A stretch of 21,453 nt of DNA from Spirochaetaceae bacterium UBA6243 (lineage in GTDB: Bacteria > Spirochaetota > Spirochaetia > Treponematales > Rectinemataceae). The stretch spans positions 30,565 to 52,017 of the forward strand of contig DJVZ01000011.1 of NCBI GenBank assembly GCA_002441395.1. The letters are read 5' to 3'. Under the pieces are notes generated by a model that saw only the letters and a program-made list of their open reading frames with translations, was not told the DNA's origin and did not search any database. Position numbers and translations under genes: made by a program. Positions 14,861 through 21,453 of the stretch are shown one piece after another (within the stretch, counting starts at the first letter, position 1; each line of letters begins with the position of its first letter).

Positions 14861-15781
14861 CTACACAGACTGCCGATGGGCGTCAATAGCCCGACTCCAT
14901 TTTTGCTCTTTCTGCGGCCGCGCAGCCAGTCTGTCAATGACGATATTCACTTCGGCCACCAGAATCCCCGTGAAATTTTCTATGCTGTCGACAATATACT
15001 CCTGCAGAGCATAGATTTTCGAGGCGAGTCTCGTGCCGAAAGGGACCTCCAGCATGACGGTTATGCGGTAGCCCTGTGTATCATTGCGAATCGCAAGACG
15101 CATAATCCGCACATTAGGGTCGAACTCATTCACGCAGTGCACGACCATCTGTGAAAGAGCCGCTTCCGAAATAGCCACCCTGCCACGCTTGCCATATTCC
15201 GGACGGACCACTGATTTCTCATACAGCTTTGGAGAGGTCGCGCCCACGCCGAAGCTTCGCTTTAAAAATACGCGCACACTATCATAGAATATCGATGGAT
15301 AGTTGCGCTTTATCTCAAGGGCGGGCACGGGAATGACATGCTTGCCTTCGACCTTGCGCGATTGCACGGCTTTCTCGATTTCAGCCTTCGTCGCAATTTC
15401 TTCTATTTTTATGACTTTGATGGGATGCGGCAATTGCAGGCGCTCGCAGATTTTCTGCACCATGCGCTCACTCGTCCCGATGACGAGAATTTTTCGGAAA
15501 CGCTCGTGCTGAAGGGCACGCGACATCTGTTCTCGATGCTCGCGATCGTCGAAAAGCGCGGTTTTCACCGCCCCAAGATACGTCGGATCTTTCTTTGCAG
15601 ATCGCCCCGCAAGAATCTGGTCACCCCGAATCAAGAGCCCATCGTCGATAATGAGATCGACACCGTATTTCTGCGCGACAAGCTTTGCGCGAAAACTTTT
15701 CCCCGTTCCCGAAGATCCTACGAGCGCGTAGGTCTTTACACCCCGGAGAAGGAAAAGGGCATGCTCAAAAACACCTATCAT
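14861..15781 (-). CDS. P-loop ATP-binding protein with C-terminal Asp23-like domain
   Basis: Residue numbers count from the ATG at 15781 (306 aa). A kinase-like Walker A, GSSGTGKS, is at 22-29, followed by DLIIDDGLLI (42-51), which could carry the Walker B or Mg-binding acids, and by VIGTSERMVQKI, giving an AAA/nucleotide-kinase-like first half. From about 190 to 286 the sequence looks like an Asp23/Gls24 (DUF322) domain: GRVAISEAALSQMV, then IMRLAIRND, GYRITVMLEVPFGTRL, and a final GILVAEVNIVIDRL. I do not know a characterised protein with this architecture. An in-frame GTG at 15808 would add nine residues but lacks a ribosome site, while the ATG has GAGAGG four bases away. It is followed by the 30-aa ribosomal-type gene and a terminator. 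The Asp23 assignment is by pattern only. Confidence 0.78.
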   Translation of the reverse strand: MIGVFEHALFLLRGVKTYALVGSSGTGKSFRAKLVAQKYGVDLIIDDGLLIRGDQILAGRSAKKDPTYLGAVKTALFDDREHREQMSRALQHERFRKILVIGTSERMVQKICERLQLPHPIKVIKIEEIATKAEIEKAVQSRKVEGKHVIPVPALEIKRNYPSIFYDSVRVFLKRSFGVGATSPKLYEKSVVRPEYGKRGRVAISEAALSQMVVHCVNEFDPNVRIMRLAIRNDTQGYRITVMLEVPFGTRLASKIYALQEYIVDSIENFTGILVAEVNIVIDRLAARPQKEQKWSRAIDAHRQSV

Positions 15782-15793
15782 TCTGCCTCTCAA

Positions 15794-15799
15794 TATACT
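15794..15799. promoter_or_regulatory. Possible shared TATA element between divergent genes
   Basis: The sequence aatatact (15792-15799) offers TATACT on the plus strand (toward the phosphohexomutase) and AGTATATT with TATATT on the minus strand (toward the P-loop gene, ending about 10 bp before its ATG). No convincing -35 was found on either strand. Confidence 0.35.
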
Positions 15800-15850
15800 C
15801 CCGAACACAGTGGGGGTAAATATCCGGCAAAAAGGAGGAAAAAAGCCGAT

Positions 15851-15907
15851 ATGCCCGCGAAACTGAATGTCGCTCGTTCTCAGAAGACAAAAAAGACATT
15901 ACAATAG
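15851..15907 (+). CDS. Possible 18-residue leader ORF upstream of the phosphohexomutase
   Basis: A short ORF (ATG at 15851, TAG ending 15907) encodes a basic 18-residue peptide, MPAKLNVARSQKTKKTLQ. A strong AAGGAGG (15832-15838) stands 12 nt upstream, somewhat far but with no other gene to serve, and the phosphohexomutase ATG follows 15 bp after the stop. It could be a leader peptide, a real small protein, or chance. Composition is rich in Lys and Thr. Confidence 0.35.
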   Translation: MPAKLNVARSQKTKKTLQ

Positions 15908-15922
15908 ATTGAGGAGAGACGG

Positions 15923-17899
15923 ATGCCACTTATTACTCACCCCCTTCTGGGGCTTGCGGTTGGAGACCCGACGAAAATTCCTCTTGCCAGAGAGACACTT
16001 CCTTCTCCGCAAGAGGTTCAACTGGCCGCACACTCGCTTATCCTTTCCGCTTCGGGCTGGCGCACGATATGTGCGAATGCTTCCGCGACGGCCTCATATG
16101 CCTCCTGGGACCTTGACCATAGCCCCGAAAATTCTCTTTCCCGCGACTTGAGTCCTGCGGATACCGCGATAGTCGCGGGCATGGCACTCGTTTTTTCTGC
16201 ATTCATGAAGAAACTGTGTAAAGGCCGACGCCCGGTCGTGCTGCTTGGCGTCGACACAAGGCCCACGGGCCCTGCGATCGCAGATGTCTTTGCTCGGGTG
16301 CTGATAGGAGGAGGCTGCGAGGTACGGTATCTTTTCATCGTGCCAGCGCCTGAGATCATGGCATATTCGGCTCAGACGACGAGTTTGCCATCAGGACACG
16401 AGTTTCATTCAGACGGATTCGCCTATATCTCTGCGAGCCATAATCCTCCCGGCCACAATGGCCTCAAATTCGGTATTGGAGGAGGCGTGTTGACGGGGGA
16501 GCAGATCGCTCCGCTCATCACAGCGCTCAAAGCTTTTATCGCAAATTCGGAAGCTCCCGAACTCGCCCTTTCGGCGATAGAAAAAACCGACCTCCGCGAA
16601 CTTGCGGCATGCTATGGAAATGTCGCGCACTGGAAACGCTATTCGCAGTCGGCATATATGCTCTTTGCGCACCGTGTTTTTACCGATGAATCCGAGCTGG
16701 ATGCACAGGAAAAAATGTTGTCGGAGATCGCAGCCGCATGTGCGGAACGTCCATTGGGCGTCATCGCAGAGCTCAACGGATCGGCCCGCACTCAGAGCAT
16801 CGATTTCGATTGGCTCTCGGCTCTCGGCATACAAGTCAAGGTGCTCAACGCCGAACCTGGGGTTTTCGCGCACCGCATCGTACCGGAGAACGAATCCCTC
16901 CAGGACTGCAGCGAATCGCTGAATGAAGCGCACGCGGAGAATGCGGCCTTTGCGCTTGGATATGTGCCCGACTGCGATGGCGACCGCGGCAACCTCGTGT
17001 ATTACAGCAACGCTCTGCAGGGCTCAGTGCCACTCGAGGCCCAGCAGGTTTTTGCGCTTGTCTGCCTGTCAGAACTCGCGTATTTGCGTTGGAAAGGCGA
17101 AACGCGGCCGATTGCTGTCGTTGTCAACGACGCAACGAGCATGCGCATCGAAGCAATTGCCAGGGCATTTGGTGCCCGTGTTTTCCGCGCCGAAACGGGC
17201 GAAGCAAATGTCGTTTCCTGTGCCGAAAGACTCCGCTCGGAAGGCTGGGTCGTGCGCATCCTCGGCGAGGGCTCCAATGGAGGCAATATCACGTATCCTT
17301 CGAAGGTGCGCGACCCGCTCTCCACCATCGGTTCAATGATTCGGCTTCTGCGGCTTGGCCAGGCAAAGAAGGGCAACACCTGCTTCAGTCTCTGGCTCGA
17401 GGCAATAGGTGCGCCCGAAAGATACCGGCCAGATTATGGACTCGACGATGTCATCGCCAGCCTTCCTCCTTGGGCCACCACCAGCGCATTCGAGCCCTAT
17501 GCCGCACTCAAGATTGCCGCAAAGGACAAAATTGCCCTTAAAAATGCCTATCAGAGTCTTTTCCTTGAGGCATGGCCGCAAATGCTGCCTGAATTGACAG
17601 ATCGATTGGGCATCGCTTCATGGAGAGCCTTCGCCACGATCGGCCCACGCGAGCACGAAATAGGCGCCGATTTTGGGGCGTCCGAGAATGGGGGTCTCAG
17701 AATCGTTCTTTATGATGAACAAGGAGCATCCTGCGCATTTCTCTGGATGCGGGCATCGGGAACCGAGCCCGTGTTCCGCATCGGCGTCGATATCAAAGGC
17801 GGCACCGGCGCGGATGAGGCGTGGCTGCGGGGCTGGCACACGAACTTGGTAACCCAGGCCGATCTCCTTGTCGCCCACTCGCAGAATGTTGTAGGATAG
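15923..17899 (+). CDS. Alpha-D-phosphohexomutase (phosphoglucomutase/phosphomannomutase)
   Basis: Interconverts hexose 1- and 6-phosphates through a phosphoserine intermediate. All four family signatures are present in the 658-residue protein: RPTG at 113-116, the phosphoserine loop SASHNP with S172, the Mg loop DCDGDR with D350, D352, D354, the sugar-specificity loop GEGSNGG at 448-454 (GEESGG in typical members) and the phosphate-binding RASGTEP at 610-616. It is longer than the usual 450-580 residues; the extra length lies in the N-terminal part and between the sugar loop and the last domain. Glucose versus mannose preference is not clear, and the altered sugar loop makes it harder to call. 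GAGGAG precedes the ATG. The PUR-domain gene follows after 21 bp. Confidence 0.9.
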   Translation: MPLITHPLLGLAVGDPTKIPLARETLPSPQEVQLAAHSLILSASGWRTICANASATASYASWDLDHSPENSLSRDLSPADTAIVAGMALVFSAFMKKLCKGRRPVVLLGVDTRPTGPAIADVFARVLIGGGCEVRYLFIVPAPEIMAYSAQTTSLPSGHEFHSDGFAYISASHNPPGHNGLKFGIGGGVLTGEQIAPLITALKAFIANSEAPELALSAIEKTDLRELAACYGNVAHWKRYSQSAYMLFAHRVFTDESELDAQEKMLSEIAAACAERPLGVIAELNGSARTQSIDFDWLSALGIQVKVLNAEPGVFAHRIVPENESLQDCSESLNEAHAENAAFALGYVPDCDGDRGNLVYYSNALQGSVPLEAQQVFALVCLSELAYLRWKGETRPIAVVVNDATSMRIEAIARAFGARVFRAETGEANVVSCAERLRSEGWVVRILGEGSNGGNITYPSKVRDPLSTIGSMIRLLRLGQAKKGNTCFSLWLEAIGAPERYRPDYGLDDVIASLPPWATTSAFEPYAALKIAAKDKIALKNAYQSLFLEAWPQMLPELTDRLGIASWRAFATIGPREHEIGADFGASENGGLRIVLYDEQGASCAFLWMRASGTEPVFRIGVDIKGGTGADEAWLRGWHTNLVTQADLLVAHSQNVVG

Positions 17900-17920
17900 C
17901 GCGATTCAAAAGGAGTATCG

Positions 17921-18322
17921 ATGGGTATTCGCGGTGAACTGTTCTCCACCAGATTCAGTTGCGAGGGAAGAACATATTTTTTCAATGTAAAAGAAAATAG
18001 AAATGGCGACATCTTCTTGTCCGTAGTAGAGAGTAAACCGACCGAAACCGAGACGTATGATCGGCGCTCCATTGTAGTGTTTCAGGAGAACATGGAAGGC
18101 TTCATGCGGGCGATGAGAACTGCGGCCGGCTACATGGAAAAAGCGGGCCCAAGGGCGAAACCAGAGGCAGCCCCTCATCAGCCGATGCGTGCCCGCCCGG
18201 AGGCTCCTTCTCCCCGCGAAGACTCGCACAGCGGCGCAGCACGGATACCGCGCCGCATTGTGATAAAGAAAAAACCTCAATCTTCCGATTCAAAAGAGTC
18301 GAAAAGCAAAGAACTCGGCTGA
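17921..18322 (+). CDS. PUR-domain nucleic-acid-binding protein (BpuR-like, DUF3276)
   Basis: A 133-residue protein. The first 70 or so residues match the PUR-domain pattern: GELFSTRFSCEGRTYFFNVKENRNGD, IFLSVVESKP, RSIVVFQENMEGFMRAM. The rest is a Pro-, Ser- and Lys-rich tail with a basic patch (RRIVIKKK). PUR proteins bind RNA and single-stranded DNA; in Borrelia, BpuR is a known nucleic-acid-binding regulator. A good AAGGAG site lies upstream of the ATG, 21 bp after the phosphohexomutase. Its 3' end overlaps the convergent rnhB by 46 bp. As I recall, Borrelia also places bpuR (BB0047) beside rnhB (BB0046), which supports both the family call and a spirochaete origin. The regulatory role here is inferred. 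Confidence 0.78.
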   Translation: MGIRGELFSTRFSCEGRTYFFNVKENRNGDIFLSVVESKPTETETYDRRSIVVFQENMEGFMRAMRTAAGYMEKAGPRAKPEAAPHQPMRARPEAPSPREDSHSGAARIPRRIVIKKKPQSSDSKESKSKELG

Positions 18323-18936
18323 GGCAGGAGTTGAAATCCCTGGCGGTGAAATCTGGAAGGTCCACAGCGCTCGATGGCTTTCCGGTGCGCTTTGGTTGGA
18401 TACCCCTTGTGGCTCCTAAATCCATATTCAGGCATAAGGGTATCAAGACAATCCATGAGATGGTCACGGGCTACCTTTGCGAGGATTGAAGCGGCCATCA
18501 CCGCCGGAACAAGGCCATCCGCCTTCGCCATCGTCGCCGCTTCGACACAGGTCCCGTTCATCCACAGATTCGGCGCGAAGATGCCATCGACCACGACAAG
18601 CGCCGGCGCCTGCGTCAGCCCCGCAAACGCCCTCTCCATCGCGCGCAGGCTTGCCCCTAAAATATTATAGCGCTCGATTTCCTCGATCGTGGCCCAGCCA
18701 ACCGCCCAGTCCAGCGCCCTTTCCACAATCTCTTCATAGGCATCTTCGCGCCGCCGGGCGCTCATCCTTTTCGAATCGTCGAGCAGCGCCATCGGGAAAT
18801 CCGCCGGCAGAATAACCGCGGCAGCGGTAACTGGCCCGGCCAGCGGGCCTCGCCCCGCTTCATCCAGGCCGCACACAAGCTCAACAGGAATGCTGAGCAC
18901 TGAGTCGAGCGTACAAAAATTAGTCGATCTTTTCAT
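18277..18936 (-). CDS. rnhB: Ribonuclease HII
   Basis: Removes ribonucleotides from DNA by cutting the RNA strand of RNA/DNA hybrids. The 219-residue protein has the catalytic set: D25 and E26 in GLDEAGRG, D117 in VVDG, and D140 in MAKADG, followed by AASILAKVARD at 148-158. SHKGYPTKAHRKAI near the C-terminus is also typical. The start codon overlaps the stop of the upstream GNAT gene (ATGA), and AAGGCGG is the ribosome site. The last 46 bp are antisense to the end of the PUR-domain gene. I see no terminator hairpin at this junction. Confidence 0.95.
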   Translation of the reverse strand: MKRSTNFCTLDSVLSIPVELVCGLDEAGRGPLAGPVTAAAVILPADFPMALLDDSKRMSARRREDAYEEIVERALDWAVGWATIEEIERYNILGASLRAMERAFAGLTQAPALVVVDGIFAPNLWMNGTCVEAATMAKADGLVPAVMAASILAKVARDHLMDCLDTLMPEYGFRSHKGYPTKAHRKAIERCGPSRFHRQGFQLLPQPSSLLFDSFESED

Positions 18937-19820
18937 GATAGCCGCCTTGTCGAACTCATTGTACTCATACCATATTCACCGGCCGGCTGAAAGCCTGCCC
19001 GCCGATACACGCTGATCGCTGGAACATTTTCATGTCGCACGAACAGAACCGGATCCCGCCGCTCAGCCGCGATCTTATGCAACAGATAGAAGAAAAGGCT
19101 TCCCCCAACCCGCATCGAACGACATTCGGGCTTTACATAGAAACCACCGATCTGATCGTAAAAATACCCGCGCGCATTCGTGTTGATTTTTCCTATGGGC
19201 TCGTCGCCGCAAAACGCTATGGCTACAATTTGCTGTCTCAGAAGCGATGTCATCCTCATCTCAGTTTCCGCTTGGGTGGATTCAAGACTGAGTTCTTCAC
19301 GTTCATACGCCATGTGCAGCGAAAGGAGTGCATCGAGGTCCTCGATGGTGGCGTTACGAATTACCACGCGCGAACCGCGTGTCGGGCCCCCTGCTTCTTC
19401 TGCCACGCCGAAAGGTATGTCCTCGCCACGCGCGCGCATGAGCATGAACGATTGATTGTTCCATTCACCTTCGTCAACTGCCAAAACAAGACGCCTCACG
19501 TCTTGCATTATTCCGGCTATTTTGTACACATTGCCCCGGAGCTTTAGCCGCGCCGCAAGCTCCAAGTCCTTCTGGGAGGAACGCGGCAAAAGGACACAGA
19601 CTGCTCCATCTGGATCTTGTATGGCAAGACCATCGACACGATCGAAAGAAGGCGCGCACTCTTCCGGAAGATGAATATATACAGAAAAAACGCTCTGCTG
19701 TCCGGGGCTCAATAGGCATCGATGCAGCTCTTCAGAAGCGCGCACACATTCGCATTCTCGTTCACGCAGAAAGCGACGAATTGCCTTTTGACAAGAAGCA
19801 ATGCGGTCGTTGACCCACAT
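18933..19820 (-). CDS. GNAT-family N-acetyltransferase with unknown N-terminal domain
   Basis: A 295-residue protein from the ATG at 19820, which has a GGAGG site 8 bp upstream. The open frame extends further but without homologous-looking sequence. Residues about 151-285 form the GNAT fold: VVIRNATIEDLDALLSLH, the strand with GKINTNARGYFYDQIGGFYVKPECRSMRVGGSL (acetyl-CoA loop RSMRVGG at 234-240), and VRHENVPAISVYRRAGF near 261-277. The first 150 residues are a separate region I do not recognise, with a helical N-terminus rich in Cys and Arg. The substrate is unknown. It lies between trxB (53 bp upstream) and rnhB (4-bp overlap). Confidence 0.82.
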   Translation of the reverse strand: MWVNDRIASCQKAIRRFLRERECECVRASEELHRCLLSPGQQSVFSVYIHLPEECAPSFDRVDGLAIQDPDGAVCVLLPRSSQKDLELAARLKLRGNVYKIAGIMQDVRRLVLAVDEGEWNNQSFMLMRARGEDIPFGVAEEAGGPTRGSRVVIRNATIEDLDALLSLHMAYEREELSLESTQAETEMRMTSLLRQQIVAIAFCGDEPIGKINTNARGYFYDQIGGFYVKPECRSMRVGGSLFFYLLHKIAAERRDPVLFVRHENVPAISVYRRAGFQPAGEYGMSTMSSTRRLS

Positions 19821-19873
19821 ATCTGTCGCCTCCGAACTGATGCAATTCAAATTAAGACAGCATGACCATTCTT

Positions 19874-20815
19874 TTAGCGGTAGGCTTGGCCCCTCTGTTC
19901 GTCGATATAATTCGCGGCCGAATGGGCCGCGATGGCTCCGTCGGCTGCTGCCGTAATAAGCTGCCGGAAGGGAGTCGCCCTCACATCGCCCGCCGCGAAC
20001 AGGCCGGGGATGCTCGACTGCATGGTGCAATCGGTGATGATATACCCTGTCTCATCGATCTGAACTCCCGTATCGACAAGAAATGCGGTCTGAGGAATGG
20101 AACCCACAAAAACAAAGACCGCGTCAAAGGGCTCTTCGGCAATTTCGTGAGTCACCACATTTTCCAGCACGGTGGAGCGGAGCTTCGTGTCGCCCCGTAT
20201 TTCTTTTGCAATGGTGTTGAACCGGACTTCTATCGCGGGGTTGGTAAGGACGCGCTGCGCGAGCGCTTTTTGGGCCCGAAAGCGGTCACGACGGTGAATC
20301 ATGACAATCTGACCCGAAAGTTTTGAAAGATATGTCGCCTCATCACACGCCGTATCGCCGCCCCCGATCACAAGCATCCGTTTGCCTTTGAAGAATGGGC
20401 CATCACAGGTGGCACAGTATGAGACGCCTTTGCCAATGAATTCCTGCTCGCCGGGAATTTCGAGTCGGCGGTGCTTCGCACCGGTCGCGACCAACACACT
20501 GAGGCTCTCGACGGGGCCATTGCTCGTCTCAATTATAAAACGCCCATTTTCTTTGCGCAGGTTTGAAGCACTCGCGTCCATCAAAGAGCTGCCAAATCGT
20601 TCGGCCTGAGTGCGCATGCGATCGGAGAGATCATAGCCATTGATCGGCTCGGCAATGCCTGGATAATTTTCAAGGTTGTCGATGAGAAGTGCTTGTCCTC
20701 CCGGGGCCATCTCTTCGATGACAAGAGTGTTCAGGTTTGCGCGCGCTCCATACTGAGCAGCGGCAAGACCCGCTACCCCCGCGCCGATAATCGCAAAATC
20801 ATAGAGCTGGCTCAT
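19874..20815 (-). CDS. trxB: Thioredoxin reductase (NADPH)
   Basis: Flavoprotein that reduces thioredoxin with NADPH. The 313-residue protein has the FAD motif GAGVAG (11-16), the redox-active CATC (C134, C137), the NADPH loop GGGDTA (151-156) with HRRDRFR (174-180) specifying NADPH, and the final FAD motif FAAGDVR. The ATG at 20815 is preferred: AAGGAG is 7 nt upstream, while a TTG one codon earlier is also open. The upstream region is very AT-rich. It probably belongs to a run ending in rnhB. Ferredoxin-flavin thioredoxin reductases share the fold, but the HRRxxFR motif argues for NADPH. Confidence 0.95.
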   Translation of the reverse strand: MSQLYDFAIIGAGVAGLAAAQYGARANLNTLVIEEMAPGGQALLIDNLENYPGIAEPINGYDLSDRMRTQAERFGSSLMDASASNLRKENGRFIIETSNGPVESLSVLVATGAKHRRLEIPGEQEFIGKGVSYCATCDGPFFKGKRMLVIGGGDTACDEATYLSKLSGQIVMIHRRDRFRAQKALAQRVLTNPAIEVRFNTIAKEIRGDTKLRSTVLENVVTHEIAEEPFDAVFVFVGSIPQTAFLVDTGVQIDETGYIITDCTMQSSIPGLFAAGDVRATPFRQLITAAADGAIAAHSAANYIDEQRGQAYR

Positions 20816-20821
20816 CAATAT

Positions 20822-20869
20822 TCTCCTTCAAAAAATATATACTAAACAATATATATAATTTAATATATT
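20822..20869 (-). promoter_or_regulatory. AT-rich leader of trxB with near-palindrome
   Basis: The intergenic stretch is almost entirely A and T in a GC-rich surrounding. It contains a 22-bp near-palindrome (20848-20869, 9 of 11 pairs matching) and a -10-like TATATT (20839-20834) placed to give a short leader before the AAGGAG and ATG of trxB. No clear -35. An operator for a redox regulator is possible but unproven. Confidence 0.4.
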
Positions 20870-21453
20870 TAATATTGCCGTTCAATAGTCAGCCGGCAGC
20901 ATTCATGGGGGCTTTTTCCCTCAATCACTTCAAAATCTGCGTTCGCATGTTTCAGCAGCGCGCGCATAATTGGGGAATCCGCTTTCCTCATGATGCCTTC
21001 ACCTTGCACTTCCAGCACGCGGCGTTTGCCATCTGCGCACCTGAACGTAATCAATACCGTGACTTCCGCCCGCTTCTCATATGCGGTCTGATACGCCCCA
21101 CCCAGCAATTCCAGAAGCGCAAGCGAAAGCGGTACAAGGCGATCCGGATCAAGCGAACAATCATCGGCCGACAATCGCAAATGCACTGTCGAACCTACTG
21201 TTTCAAGCGCTTCTTCCGCGGCATGACAGAATTGTGCAAAAAACTCCCGGGCCGAAACCCGATCTACCTGCTCAGACTGATAGAGCGCTTCATGGACAAG
21301 CGCAATACTTTTAATCTGTGCCTCAAGCTCTCTGAGTACCTCAGCAGAGGCAGAGGAAGCACCATCAGTCTGCTTGAGATGGGCCAGGCTCGCCACAAGC
21401 TGCAGATTCGTCTTGACGCGATGATGTATTTCGCGCAAAAGCCGCTCTTTCGC
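20869..21453 (-). CDS. Histidine kinase-like protein (HisKA_2 type), partial
   Basis: Only the C-terminal 194 residues are in the window; the frame runs open through the right edge (21453). It starts inside a HisKA_2/HWE-type dimerisation domain, AKERLLREIHHRVKTNLQLVASLAHL, with the likely phospho-His in EIHHRVK. The ATPase half follows but lacks hallmark residues: where a kinase has a NxxxNAxK helix, this reads LELLGGAYQTAYEK, and where DxGxG is expected it reads VQGEGIM. The ATP-binding half therefore looks degenerate, so it may be a phospho-acceptor or a scaffold, or a very divergent kinase. It stops about 50 bp before the trxB start. Input domains are outside the window. Confidence 0.78.
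   Translation of the reverse strand, partial: AKERLLREIHHRVKTNLQLVASLAHLKQTDGASSASAEVLRELEAQIKSIALVHEALYQSEQVDRVSAREFFAQFCHAAEEALETVGSTVHLRLSADDCSLDPDRLVPLSLALLELLGGAYQTAYEKRAEVTVLITFRCADGKRRVLEVQGEGIMRKADSPIMRALLKHANADFEVIEGKSPHECCRLTIERQY

Noticed and set aside
14635..14889. 84-codon plus-strand ORF with a hydrophobic stretch
   Set aside because: It starts in the terminator region and lies antisense to the small ribosomal-type gene. The hydrophobic run is simply the reverse complement of Lys/Arg codons.
15782..15808. GTG start at 15808 for the P-loop protein
   Set aside because: No ribosome site upstream of the GTG; the ATG at 15781 has GAGAGG at suitable distance. Kept as an alternative only.
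1..21453. CRISPR array, tRNA or rRNA gene, transposase or phage module
   Set aside because: None seen: no regularly spaced repeats, no cloverleaf-like sequence noticed by eye, and every sizeable open frame is explained by a housekeeping gene or its shadow. A tRNA scan would settle the tRNA point.

Overview
The window is moderately GC-rich, densely packed chromosomal DNA that reads as core genome. I see no tRNA, rRNA, CRISPR array, insertion sequence, phage gene or attachment site. A spirochaete (Spirochaetota, Treponema/Rectinema-like) is the best guess. The strongest clue is a PUR-domain (BpuR-like) gene paired with rnhB, an adjacency I recall from Borrelia (BB0047/BB0046). A tiny AURKAIP1/COX24-type ribosomal protein gene and a Ptb-Buk-2-oxoacid:ferredoxin oxidoreductase operon fit an anaerobic spirochaete. 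This assignment is inference.

Layout. (1) 146-4305, minus: an apparent five-gene operon, transcribed as unknown 104-aa protein, ROK repressor, exonuclease III, rhomboid protease, glycine C-acetyltransferase, ending at a hairpin near 84-139. (2) 4383-8724, plus, divergent from (1): DinG-type helicase fused to a JAMM domain, mannose-6-phosphate isomerase, UPF0178 protein. (3) 8764-9714, minus: membrane-anchored GT51 peptidoglycan glycosyltransferase. (4) 9853-14498, minus: buk-ptb-ferredoxin-vorB-TPP subunit-gamma subunit, with a good promoter at 14531-14558 and a terminator at 9735-9766. (5) 14703-15781, minus: P-loop ATPase with an Asp23-like C-terminus, then an unlisted 30-aa ribosomal-type gene with a GTG start, then a terminator. 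(6) 15923-18322, plus: phosphohexomutase and PUR-domain protein, preceded by a possible 18-codon ORF. (7) 18277-21453, minus: histidine kinase-like protein (cut by the window edge), thioredoxin reductase, GNAT acetyltransferase, RNase HII; the last overlaps the PUR gene tail to tail.

How the genes work together. Block 4 is a complete energy module. A ferredoxin-dependent oxidoreductase turns a branched-chain 2-oxoacid into acyl-CoA, Ptb exchanges CoA for phosphate, and Buk makes ATP plus a branched-chain fatty acid. Kbl (threonine to glycine and acetyl-CoA) also fits amino-acid catabolism. ManA and the phosphohexomutase handle hexose phosphates for glycolysis and envelope precursors. The remaining genes are DNA repair and RNA/DNA housekeeping (Xth, DinG-like, RNase HII), redox (TrxB) and cell wall (MtgA).

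I do not see an obvious new multi-gene system. The items most worth a second look are the JAMM-DinG fusion, the P-loop/Asp23 fusion beside the tiny ribosomal gene, the degenerate histidine kinase before trxB, and promoters placed so close to start codons that the transcripts should be leaderless or nearly so.
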